Shown in pieces: positions 18,663 through 30,575 of a DNA stretch of 64,000 nucleotides. Source of the DNA: Microbacterium sp. AK031 (GTDB lineage: Bacteria; Actinomycetota; Actinomycetes; Actinomycetales; Microbacteriaceae); the NCBI RefSeq assembly GCF_024807145.1, contig NZ_JANUCA010000001.1:372001-436000 (forward strand), given 5' to 3'. The first letter of the stretch is position 1, and each line of letters opens with the position of its first letter. Position numbers and translations under genes: made by a program. Below the pieces are notes generated by a model, which saw only the letters and a program-made list of their open reading frames with translations, made no database searches and was not told the origin of the DNA.

Positions 18663-18695
18663 ACAGCAGAAAACGGAGCCTTCGGGTGCATGCAT

Positions 18696-18701
18696 TACGC
18701 T
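18696..18701 (+). promoter_or_regulatory. -10 box of leaderless GT4 transcript
   Basis: TACGCT ends 6 nt before the GTG chosen as the GT4 start. This argues against the in-frame ATG that lies 18 nt further upstream. Confidence 0.45.
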
Positions 18702-18707
18702 TGTTCA

Positions 18708-19805
18708 GTGCCCCGTGTATTCGTTGACCTGCTGTCCCACACCGGTACGAAGGGCGGCATGGAGACATACACCCGCGAGCTGTACCGTGCGCTCGGCGCG
18801 CTACCCGGTGCCTGGGAGTATGTCGGATACATCTCAGCTGAGGGTGAGGAACTCGATCTGAGCTGGTTTCCCGGAAGAATCGTGAGATCCGGGATCAGCG
18901 GTGAGAACCGATTCGCCTGGGCATGGGGAGAGCTCACACAAGTAGCAAGAGCTGCCGAACGTGAGAGTGCTGATCTCGTTCATGCCCCCGCCACCCTTGG
19001 CCCTCGACGCACAAGTATGCCGACCGTCGTCACCATGCACGACATGCTCTACTGGAGCCATCCTGAGTTGATGAGCACACCGCTCTACACCGCTCCGGTG
19101 AAGTGGATGGAGAGGCAGGCCGCGGCGAATGCTGAGCGCGTCATCACCATCAGCCCGACCTCCAAGCGTGAGATCGCCAAATACCTCCGAGTCGATGGAG
19201 AACGTATCGACGTGATCCCGCTCGCTGGTTCCGCTCCGAAAGGTGTTGACCGATCGCTCGCGGGCTCCGAGGGGCCGCTCATTCTCGCCATGGGAAATCG
19301 ACGCCCGCACAAGAACTGGGGTGCCCTGATTCGGGCCGTTTCGTTGCTTCCGGCGGATGTGCGCCCTCAGATCGTGATCACCGGCGGACGCGGTGAAGAC
19401 CCGCTCGCCCCGCTGGTGGAATCGTTGGGGATGGGCTCATGGGTGAAGCTTCGCGGGTGGGTTGATGATGCCGAAGTGGCTCACCTGTACTCCGTTGCGA
19501 CAGCACTCGCCATACCATCGCTCGCAGAAGGGTTCTCGCTGCCCGCACTCGAGTCGATGGGTGCCGGCGTGCCGGCGTTGCTCAGCGATATCGAAGTTCA
19601 CCGGTTCGTAGGTGGCGATGCGGCACGATTCTTCGAACCAGAAGACGATCAGGCTCTCGCCGATCTCCTTGCACGTGTCTCGACTGACGCCGCTCTCCCG
19701 GAGGAGATGAGCGCAGCCGGATATCTGCGCGCGGCGGAGTTCACTTGGGAGCGTACTGCTCGCGAGACTCGAGAGGTCTTCGCGCGGGCGTTGGCTGCCC
19801 GCTGA
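18708..19805 (+). CDS. Glycosyltransferase family 4 (mannosyltransferase-like)
   Basis: A 365-residue GT-B enzyme. GTKGGMETYTREL is the N-terminal glycine loop, RVITISPTSKREIAKYL ends the first domain, LILAMGNRRPHKNW begins the second, and AEGFSLPALESMGAGVP is the EX7E nucleotide-sugar signature. It resembles WbdB/MtfB-type mannosyl- or rhamnosyltransferases. A -10 box TACGCT placed 6 nt upstream fixes the GTG start. It ends one base before the convergent flippase gene. Donor sugar is not determinable from sequence alone. Confidence 0.88.
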   Translation: MPRVFVDLLSHTGTKGGMETYTRELYRALGALPGAWEYVGYISAEGEELDLSWFPGRIVRSGISGENRFAWAWGELTQVARAAERESADLVHAPATLGPRRTSMPTVVTMHDMLYWSHPELMSTPLYTAPVKWMERQAAANAERVITISPTSKREIAKYLRVDGERIDVIPLAGSAPKGVDRSLAGSEGPLILAMGNRRPHKNWGALIRAVSLLPADVRPQIVITGGRGEDPLAPLVESLGMGSWVKLRGWVDDAEVAHLYSVATALAIPSLAEGFSLPALESMGAGVPALLSDIEVHRFVGGDAARFFEPEDDQALADLLARVSTDAALPEEMSAAGYLRAAEFTWERTARETREVFARALAAR

Positions 19806-19806
19806 T

Positions 19807-21060
19807 TCAGATCGTCGGCCGGCTATCGGTTGCGGGAACGTTCGAGCGGAATCGGATGGCCAGCACATGAACCATGGAGCCGACGATCGGGCCGGCCAGG
19901 AGCGCAACCATGATGCGCAGGTGCGCGTCGATGGGGAGCAGCAGCATCGCGATGCTGATGGCGGCACTTGAAGCCCAGCCTGCCGTGTACCACTTGTGTC
20001 GATTCGCTGCGAGGACAGCCGGACCGGTGATGCACATCACTCCCGTGAGCCCCGCACTCACGACAATGAGCGCCAGATCCAGCGGAGACAGCACCACGAA
20101 CCCTGCGAACAGCCAGCGCATCAGCGTGGGCCCGAACCACGCTGCGATTCCTGCGAGGATGATCACGCCTCCGATCACCAGCGCCACCCACCGCAGCACG
20201 CGGGATGAGACATGATTCGGATGGTCGCGGAATGATACGACCAGGTATCCCTGGAGGGCTAGAAGCGGAACGACGAGAGGCGCCCTTGTAAGAGTCAACG
20301 CGAGAATCAGCGACGCGAGCAGTTCGGGGCCAGCGTCGGACGCGAACGCCTTCAGCAGCAGAGGAAGCCCGCTAATCAGCGCACCGGTGGAGAGCGAGGC
20401 GATAACGGTCGCCACTGAGTTCCGGAAGAGCCTACGCAGGCCCACGTCGACCGAAAGTCGCAACTTTATACGCCGACCGACCCAAATCCAGACGCCGACG
20501 GCGGCCAGGAGAAAAGGGACCGCGACGGCCCAGCCGAGTAGCACGGCACTCCCGCCGGCGACCAGTGCAACCGCGATCGTAAGGGAGCGAATGACCGAAT
20601 CACCGATGGTCAGCCCAGCGACCGCATTCCAATCCTTCAACCCGTACACGGCCCCGCTGAGTGCAGCGACGAGAGAGTAGCCGAATGCCGCCATCGCGAT
20701 AGCACTCATGAGAAGCCCTGCATCGGCGGGGAAGAGGGTTGATCCGCTCAAGCTGAAGATGACGAAGACGATCGTGGTTGCCGCGAGTGATGTGATGAGA
20801 GTGAAAGAGATCCAGGTTCGAAACCCCGAACCGGTGGCCTCGGATCGGGAAGCACGCGTGAGCTCTTGCTGCAGCCCGGACAGGCAGGTCACGACCAAGT
20901 AGATTGCCGACCACGTGGTCGCAAAGCTCAAGTAGGAATCGGGCGCGAGAATCGGAATCGCGAACTGGATGAGGTAGCCGATCGCCCCTGCGATGACCGT
21001 GGCGATCAATATATGACGAAGTCCGCCGGGTGAGGGCGACTCTGTTGCGCCATCAGCCAT
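19807..21060 (-). CDS. Wzx-like polysaccharide flippase (MOP superfamily)
   Basis: The 417-residue protein has about 12 hydrophobic helices and almost no soluble domains, like O-antigen and capsule flippases that move undecaprenyl-PP oligosaccharides across the membrane. IGYLIQFAIPILAPDSYLSF forms the first span, LSGLQQELTRASR is the charged loop after span 2, and polar residues are scattered through the helices. It overlaps the upstream DUF2304 gene by 8 nt. Together with the GT2 and DUF2304 genes it forms a three-gene minus-strand operon. Wzx proteins diverge quickly, so the family call is stronger than any substrate. Confidence 0.78.
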   Translation of the reverse strand: MADGATESPSPGGLRHILIATVIAGAIGYLIQFAIPILAPDSYLSFATTWSAIYLVVTCLSGLQQELTRASRSEATGSGFRTWISFTLITSLAATTIVFVIFSLSGSTLFPADAGLLMSAIAMAAFGYSLVAALSGAVYGLKDWNAVAGLTIGDSVIRSLTIAVALVAGGSAVLLGWAVAVPFLLAAVGVWIWVGRRIKLRLSVDVGLRRLFRNSVATVIASLSTGALISGLPLLLKAFASDAGPELLASLILALTLTRAPLVVPLLALQGYLVVSFRDHPNHVSSRVLRWVALVIGGVIILAGIAAWFGPTLMRWLFAGFVVLSPLDLALIVVSAGLTGVMCITGPAVLAANRHKWYTAGWASSAAISIAMLLLPIDAHLRIMVALLAGPIVGSMVHVLAIRFRSNVPATDSRPTI

Positions 21061-21469
21061 GCTTGTCTTCGCCCGGCAGCGACTCGTCCTCTGGCCCCCT
21101 TGATATTCCGTCGCCGATCTCGGCCACGCGTGCGGAGAGCTCGTTGTGATCCGCGCGCAGGATCGCTATCTCTTCAGCAGCACGTCGGATCTCGTCCTCA
21201 GCCTGGGAGAGTTCCCACGAGAGATGGAGGGCGACACCCAGGAGGAGCAGGATCGCCATCGCGAACAGGAGATTGGCAGGGAGTACGACTCCCAATAGCG
21301 ACGTCAGGCCGAGCAGCAGCTGCGGGAAGAGACCGAGAATCAGCATCGCAAAGGCGATGACGATCCAGAGTGCGGCATACTTCTCGCGGAGTCGTCGGCT
21401 GAGGAGCAACGCGAACACCACGATGAGCATTACGGTGGCGAGTACAACTCCCGTGATGGCGATGGTCAT
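21053..21469 (-). CDS. DUF2304 domain-containing membrane protein
   Basis: A 138-residue protein with three hydrophobic helices (about residues 4-22, 32-52 and 65-85) followed by a coiled-coil tail rich in Glu, Ala and Asp. REKYAALWIVIAFAML is the typical DUF2304 core. DUF2304 genes are regularly found directly after a polyprenyl-phosphate GT2 gene, as here with a 4-nt overlap, and are thought to assist or anchor it. Function is unproven. Confidence 0.88.
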   Translation of the reverse strand: MTIAITGVVLATVMLIVVFALLLSRRLREKYAALWIVIAFAMLILGLFPQLLLGLTSLLGVVLPANLLFAMAILLLLGVALHLSWELSQAEDEIRRAAEEIAILRADHNELSARVAEIGDGISRGPEDESLPGEDKHG

Positions 21470-22203
21470 GCGGCGTCCTCCGAACGAGCAAGGCGCCGAG
21501 GTCTTCTCAACAGGGCGAGGCCCAGTGCGAGCACGGATCGCGCGAGGTAAACGGTGGATCCGATCGGGCCCTGGCTTGGGTTTCCGTGCATGCGAGGGCG
21601 CATCGCCACAGGAACCTGGGTAACGGTGAGGCCTGCATGGCAGGCGACGACAAGTGAGTCAAGCGTGTCGCCCAGGTATTCGGAGGGATAGTACGAGACG
21701 TACTGCGCGATCGCCTTGGCATTGGCCGCGCGAAAACCGCTGGTTACGTCGGTCAGCCGAGTCTTGGCGACTCGGGACACGATGCGTGCAAGGACGACCA
21801 TCGCCCAGCGTCTGGGGCCGCGTACTTCGTAGTCGCCGACGTCGCTGAAGCGCGCGCCTATAGAGATGTCGGCATCATTCAACCCGGCGAGGACTTTCTC
21901 GATGTCTGCGGGGTTGTGCTGCCCGTCTGCGTCGACTTGGATCGCGCGTCGATAGCCCTTCCGGTGTGCGTACGTGAATCCTGTTCTCATAGCTCCGCCG
22001 ACGCCGAGATTGAATGGCAACCGGAGAACAGTAGCGCCCGCCTCGTCTGCTACTTGAGCGGTATCGTCGACAGAGCCGTCATCGACGACGGCGACATGGT
22101 AGCCGGCGTCTACCGCGAGAATCTCCCGGACCGTCTTCCCCACATTTCGGGACTCGTTCCAGGCTGGCACGATCACCAGCACGGCATCATGCGCGCGCGT
22201 CAT
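21466..22203 (-). CDS. Glycosyltransferase family 2, polyprenyl-phosphate hexosyltransferase-like (DPM1 type)
   Basis: A soluble 245-residue GT-A protein close to dolichol-phosphate mannose synthase. VLVIVPAWNESRNVGKTV opens the fold, VAVVDDGSVDDT binds the nucleotide, QVDADGQHNPADI carries the DAD metal motif (about residue 95), and RLTDVTSGFRAAN is characteristic of DPM1-like enzymes. It would charge a polyprenyl phosphate with a single sugar, giving the donor used outside the membrane by GT-C enzymes such as the DUF6541 protein. It has no own membrane domain; the coupled DUF2304 protein may provide one. A TAGACT -10 box lies 9 nt before the ATG. Confidence 0.89.
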   Translation of the reverse strand: MTRAHDAVLVIVPAWNESRNVGKTVREILAVDAGYHVAVVDDGSVDDTAQVADEAGATVLRLPFNLGVGGAMRTGFTYAHRKGYRRAIQVDADGQHNPADIEKVLAGLNDADISIGARFSDVGDYEVRGPRRWAMVVLARIVSRVAKTRLTDVTSGFRAANAKAIAQYVSYYPSEYLGDTLDSLVVACHAGLTVTQVPVAMRPRMHGNPSQGPIGSTVYLARSVLALGLALLRRPRRLARSEDAA

Positions 22204-22255
22204 AGTGATTCGAGTCTATCCGGTGCAGGAACGACGCCGAGATCCAGCGCGCCGG

Positions 22256-24991
22256 TTAGCGTACCGCAACTGTGCCGTTGGCGTACAGATAGATCGTCCC
22301 GTTCTGGAATCGTTGCTGCCAGATCCCATTGGCACTGGTCTCGTTGGCCAGCGGCCAACCCAGGGCGCCCTCTGGACCGCCGCGCTTCCAATACTCGCGC
22401 TGGAGTACGCCCCGAGTCACGGCGAGGGCGTACGGCGAAACGTGTACGGTGCCGCCGACGAACGGCTGAATGTACCCGTCCTTGACTTTCGCCTCGCTCT
22501 CCATGGGGAACGAAAGCAGTCCGTTGTATCCGCCGTTGGCGGCGAACACCCGCCACGTCGTTCCGCGAATGGCGTATGTTCCCAGCTGACTCGTCGCGAT
22601 CGACCCGAGTTCGAACGGCTGAGCCTTGCCGATTCCGACTGGGATCGCTGGTCCTGTCGCGAATCCGAAACCTGCGAGCTCCCCACCGCGGAGATACTCA
22701 TCGTGCGTTTCAAGTGCGACAGCGGAGGCAGATCCCGAGAATGGTACGAACACGACGCCCTTCTCGAATCTCTGTGAGTAGCCCGATCCTGATGATTGTT
22801 CTGCCTCGATCGGGGCGCCCAGCACCGTTACTCCGCCGGCATGCCGGAAGGCACTGAGCGTCGCGCCGAAGACAGCGTGGGTTGTTCCCTGCTTGTCAGT
22901 GATAAGAAGGCCGCCTTGGAAAGACTGTAGCCCGACGCCGTCGGTGATAGTGCTGGTGCCGACCGGCCATCCGAGCCTGCCAGATTGACCGCCGAGCTTG
23001 TCCCACTCCGCAGCGGTCGACGCGTTGAGCGCGACGAGCGAGGTAGGTGCACATACGATTCGTCCACCGTCGAACTCTTGGACAAAACCGTCCGCGACCG
23101 TGCGCTCGGGACCCTTCGCGGCACCGAGGAAGCTGGTTGCGCCGTTGAGCGAATCGAACCTCGACTTAATGGCTCCGCGCACGATCTGCGCTCCGGCATT
23201 GCCTGATGTGAAGGTCATGTTCGTGAAGCGCTGCGAAGATGCAGACCCGGAACTCTGAGCTGGCCCTGCGGGGAACCCAGCTTTCGGGGTACCGCCAGCT
23301 CCAGCGAGCGCACCGGAGAAATCGGTGACCGCGTATGTGCCCGCAGTCGACGAGTAGATCTTGCCGCCCGCGAACTCTTGGAGTCGGCCGCCGGGGATCG
23401 CGGTGGCAGCAGAGGTGGGGCGGCCGAGAGCTCCGGACTCGTATTTCTGTGCCGCGAAAGCCGCCAGGAAGGGCTCAGTGACGATAGTCACACCGGTTCC
23501 CTTGCGATACGCGACAGCTTTCGAGAGCAGAACCCTTTGTGTCGAGTCACCGGCGTCAGTGACGCCGGAAAGCGGGAATCCGTACGCGCCGCCGGTGCCG
23601 CCTGCTCCCTTGAGCCAGTTGTTCCACACTTCGTTCAGGAGATACACGCCGGTGGTCGATTGATACGCCGCACCGCGGTCAAAGGTCTGAGTTGAACCAC
23701 CAGGAACGGCATACGCGCGACTGGTCGGCCAGCCGTATGATCCGAAGACATTGCCCACGGATTCGTGGAGTGTGAACATAGGCGAGGCGACAGCGAATGC
23801 GCGCCCATCGGATCGCTGGTAGATGCGCCCGCCCTCGAAGTCTTGATATGCGCCGCCGGCGACCACGACGCGATCCGAAGTCGGCCAGCCGAGCCCACTC
23901 GCGACCTCACCCACCAGTCGGTACTCCGCGCGGATGGGCCCAGTGACTGTGTGCCCAGGTTGGCCCGCTTTCACGAAGATGTCAGCATTGGCGAACCGCT
24001 GCGACCAACCGGGGCCTGTGGTCCATCCGCGCATGCTCCCAGTGGGCGCTCCGATCCAACCCGAACCTGCCCCGTTCGCATTCCACACATCTGCGATCAC
24101 TCCCGATACCGTGGTTCCTTGCGGGCTGCCGAACCAATCCCAGAAGTACTGGAAGAAGTTCCTGTTCCCGTAACTCGAGCAACCATCGCCTTCTCCGTAG
24201 CCGGCACGCAAAGCTGCGGCGTTCGGCTGGTACGGAGTGTAGTAATAGAGCGCCGCCGTCGCCGCGTTCTCGACGTACACCGGCGCGGTACCGCATGCAG
24301 AGTTCGGGTGGTAGCGGATGTTCGAGGTCCTCCCGGGTGCGTAGTACGTGAACCAGCGTCCCTCGGTGTAGATCTTCATCTGTCGCCCGGCACCATAGAT
24401 CTGGTAGAAGAATCCGGCGAACGCCGGGTCGCATGGAGCTGTGTCCGGGCATCCCTGACCGAGTGCCATGTCATATCGCCAGGAGCTCGGCCACGTGTGA
24501 GTCACGAGACCCTGCTCCTTCTGGAGCATCACGATGAACACCCGCGGGTTGATCCCGCAGGAGAGCGCGACCTTATAGATGATGGTTGCGGCAGACTCGT
24601 TCCCTGCTCCGCTATAGCCGTTGCAGTACTGGTCGCCAGCACGGTTGGGTGTGTTCTGTCGGTAGTCCTTCAAACAGACATACCCGGGCTGGCACGATGC
24701 CACTTTCCCACGGAAGAACGTGTCAATCTGGCCCGCGGTCATCGTCGACGAGTTGAAGAAGGCGGCGTCAGAGATGATGTTTCCTGCGCGGAACAAGCTC
24801 AGATTCGCTGTTCTCGCCATGCCTGACGCGGAACTCGTGACTGCGGATGAGGACGAAGACAGCTGCGCACTCGAGGCTGTTGCACCGTCGATTGCACTCG
24901 CTGGAGTGGCGATGAGCAATGAAACGGCGAACGTGATTGACGCTGCGGTCGCAACAAGTGCGCGCAGACGTGGGAGTTTTGAGCCGGTCAC
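22256..24991 (-). CDS. Secreted LGFP-repeat protein with lysozyme-like N-terminal domain
   Basis: A 911-residue exported protein. The signal peptide (about residues 1-33, ending IATPASA) is followed by a Ser/Ala linker. A cysteine-rich domain (about 60-290) includes SCGINPRVFIVMLQKEQGLV; the glutamate of LQKEQ (about residue 158) sits as in transglycosylase-type lysozyme folds. Beyond about 300 there are roughly a dozen LGFP-type repeats of about 50 residues, each with a GWP or GFP core and an FxxGxIY strand (GLGWPTSD, FEGGRIYQR, LGWPVGTS). LGFP repeats are thought to bind cell-wall glycans. The GTG start is set by CACAAT 6 nt upstream and removes 60 spurious residues. The gene is divergent from rmlA. 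Confidence 0.83.
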   Translation of the reverse strand: MTGSKLPRLRALVATAASITFAVSLLIATPASAIDGATASSAQLSSSSSAVTSSASGMARTANLSLFRAGNIISDAAFFNSSTMTAGQIDTFFRGKVASCQPGYVCLKDYRQNTPNRAGDQYCNGYSGAGNESAATIIYKVALSCGINPRVFIVMLQKEQGLVTHTWPSSWRYDMALGQGCPDTAPCDPAFAGFFYQIYGAGRQMKIYTEGRWFTYYAPGRTSNIRYHPNSACGTAPVYVENAATAALYYYTPYQPNAAALRAGYGEGDGCSSYGNRNFFQYFWDWFGSPQGTTVSGVIADVWNANGAGSGWIGAPTGSMRGWTTGPGWSQRFANADIFVKAGQPGHTVTGPIRAEYRLVGEVASGLGWPTSDRVVVAGGAYQDFEGGRIYQRSDGRAFAVASPMFTLHESVGNVFGSYGWPTSRAYAVPGGSTQTFDRGAAYQSTTGVYLLNEVWNNWLKGAGGTGGAYGFPLSGVTDAGDSTQRVLLSKAVAYRKGTGVTIVTEPFLAAFAAQKYESGALGRPTSAATAIPGGRLQEFAGGKIYSSTAGTYAVTDFSGALAGAGGTPKAGFPAGPAQSSGSASSQRFTNMTFTSGNAGAQIVRGAIKSRFDSLNGATSFLGAAKGPERTVADGFVQEFDGGRIVCAPTSLVALNASTAAEWDKLGGQSGRLGWPVGTSTITDGVGLQSFQGGLLITDKQGTTHAVFGATLSAFRHAGGVTVLGAPIEAEQSSGSGYSQRFEKGVVFVPFSGSASAVALETHDEYLRGGELAGFGFATGPAIPVGIGKAQPFELGSIATSQLGTYAIRGTTWRVFAANGGYNGLLSFPMESEAKVKDGYIQPFVGGTVHVSPYALAVTRGVLQREYWKRGGPEGALGWPLANETSANGIWQQRFQNGTIYLYANGTVAVR

Positions 24992-24997
24992 TTGCTC

Positions 24998-25003
24998 ATT
25001 GTG
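24998..25003 (-). promoter_or_regulatory. -10 box of the LGFP-repeat gene
   Basis: On the minus strand CACAAT ends 6 nt before the GTG start. No Shine-Dalgarno is present, consistent with a leaderless message. Confidence 0.5.
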
Positions 25004-25043
25004 ACGGAAATACACCGATGATGCCAGTGTGGTCAATGTGACA

Positions 25044-25082
25044 GATGTGGATCTCTGGTCCGAGATCCACATCTCGATGTGG
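25044..25082. promoter_or_regulatory. Perfect 12-bp inverted repeat between the LGFP gene and rmlA, operator candidate
   Basis: GATGTGGATCTC (25044-25055), a 6-nt spacer and GAGATCCACATC (25062-25073) form a perfect palindrome. A third GATGTGG half-site follows at 25076-25082, directly abutting the CACGAT -10 box of rmlA. The right arm covers the expected -35 position. There is no T-run, and the palindrome lies upstream of the start, so a protein-binding site is more likely than a terminator. Confidence 0.5.
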
Positions 25083-25088
25083 CACGAT
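25083..25088 (+). promoter_or_regulatory. -10 box of leaderless rmlA transcript
   Basis: CACGAT ends 6 nt before the GTG start of rmlA. The palindromic operator candidate lies immediately upstream. Confidence 0.45.
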
Positions 25089-25094
25089 GTGGGG

Positions 25095-28379
<3,285 letters not shown>

Positions 28380-28383
<4 letters not shown>

Positions 28384-30521
28384 GCGCGCAGGTCACCGCT
28401 GATCGTTCGAAAGCACCGCTGAGAGAGCGCGTCTTCCGGACCGACATCCAGGCGCTCCGAGCGCTGGCGATCATGTTGGTGGTACTCAACCATCTCTGGC
28501 CGACGCGACTCACGGGTGGTTACGTCGGAGTCGACGTCTTCTTCGTGATCTCGGGGTATCTGATCACAGGCCACCTCATCGGCGAGGTGGCGCGCAGTGG
28601 CAGCATACGTCTGGGCGCCTTCTACGCCCGCCGCATCCGTCGTCTGCTCCCGGCAGCATTTCTCGTGCTCCTCGTTTCGCTCGTGCTCGTGGTGATCTTA
28701 CTTCCGTATCCGCGATGGGAGCGTAACGCCTGGGAGATCGCGGCCAGCGCGGGGTATGTCGAGAATTGGTTCCTCGCCGCGATGTCGGTGAACTATTCAG
28801 CGTTGAACGACGCGGCCAGCGCGGTCCAGCACTATTGGTCGCTCTCGGTGGAAGAGCAGTTCTACATCTTCTGGCCGATACTCCTCTTGGCAGCCACAGC
28901 GATCGCGGTGCGCATCGAGCGGAAGCGGCCCCGACAGTCGGGGACAGGGCGATGGATGGTCGCGATCGCCGTTGTGGTCCTCGGGGTCGGTCTGCTGTCA
29001 GGCATCGCAAGCATCGTCTTCACGCTCGCCTCTCCTTCGCAGGCCTACTTTGCAACCTTCACTCGAGGATGGGAGTTTGCCGTTGGTGGTGCGGTAGCCG
29101 TCCTCGCGCGCCGGATCCGCCTTACACCGTCGAGCGCGAATATCTTGAGCATTGTCGGGTTCGGGGCGATCGCGTTCTCGGCGTTCACGTACGATCAGAC
29201 CACTTCATTCCCCGGATATGCAGCAGCGCTCCCCGTTCTGGGAACCGCGGCCGTGATAGCCGCCGGGTGTAATCAAGTGACGCTCTGGCATGCGAGAGTG
29301 ACGACGATTCGTCCGATCCAGTGGGTGGGAAACGTCTCGTACTCGCTCTATCTCTGGCACTGGCCGCTCATCGTGGTCGCACCCTTCGTCATCGGCTCCG
29401 AAGCGACAACACTCTCGAAACTCGCCGTTCTCGTGACTTCTCTCGCGCTTGCCGCGGTGACCAAGCGTCTCGTCGAGGACAACGGACAGCGTTGGCGTGC
29501 GTGGCATCGATCGACTCGCGCAGCGTTGGTCGGCATGCTGGCGGGCATGGTAGTCGTCGCGATCGCCGTCAGCGCCGTCATCATCGTCGCTCAGGCGCGC
29601 CTGGGCGCGCAGGAGGATGCCTCCGCCATCGAGCGAGATGTTTGCGCGGGGCCGGCCGCGACCGCGCCGGGGGCGGACTGCGACGATCCCTTCGGCCCGG
29701 CGGACAACGTTGTGATGACGCCGCGAAATGCCTACTACATCGCTCCTGAAGAGTGCGGCGAGTTCTTGCCGATTCTGGCTTACGGGGACACGCGTACGAC
29801 CCACAGGTGTGACTTCTCAGACGGCCGGCAAGATGCGCTGGAGGTTTGGCTGGTAGGCGATTCGCACGCACAGCAGTGGCAGGGTGCTGTCTTCGACATC
29901 GCTCGAGACAGAGGCTGGGTCGTGACGACGAGTTACATGGGCGGCTGTCCAGTGGCAGACGTCGAGTTTGTCGGCTTCCGGGCTGAGTGGGGCCCGCCGG
30001 ATATTGAACGCTGCCGAGATTGGTCGCATGCTCTTAATGAGGAGATCCTCGGGAACTCGCCTGATCTCGTGCTCACTGCCATGGCATCGCGGCAACAGCT
30101 GCTCGCTGACGGCAACGGCACATCGAAGGATGATCAGATGGTCGCGGGCATGCTGGCCTACTGGGAACCATGGGCCGTGAACGGCACCCGTGTGCTCGCG
30201 ATCGCCGACCCGCCGTTCAACGCAGAGGTTCGCAGTCCCGAGTGCGTCTTGTTCAACCCGTCGGACCCGGAAACGTGTGCACGTCCACGAGCCGAGGCAC
30301 AGCCGCCGGATCCGGTGCTGGAGGCCGATGCCCGAACAGACGTCTCGAGCATCCGCGCGCTCGATGTGACCGACAGCTTTTGCGACGCCCAGCTCTGCTA
30401 TGCGGTCGTCGGTAAGACCCCCGTATATTTCGATGCGGATCATCTCAACCTCGACTTCGCCAAGGGTATGCGTCCGCAGCTCGAGGCTGCCGCGGACGAG
30501 CTTCTCAGCTTGAGGGGATAA
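28380..30521 (+). CDS. Acyltransferase 3 fused to SGNH domain (OafA/YrhL type), first copy
   Basis: A 713-residue protein with an AT3 membrane domain (about residues 20-395, ten helices) and an extracytoplasmic SGNH hydrolase-like domain (about 430-713). In the AT3 part, RTDIQALRALAIMLVVLNH carries the conserved His, FFVISGYLIT and RRIRRLLPAA follow, and SVEEQFYIFWP is fully canonical. In the SGNH part, WLVGDSHAQQW has the catalytic Ser near residue 493 and DADHLN near 686 gives the Asp-His pair. Such fusions O-acetylate glycans, the SGNH part taking the acyl group from the membrane part. The GTG overlaps the rmlCD stop by 4 nt, so the protein is co-produced with rhamnose synthesis. Confidence 0.93.
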
Positions 30522-30575
30522 GCTTGCAGTTCCCGTATCACCGGCACCCGAAGTCGTAGACGCGAGTCGAGACCT

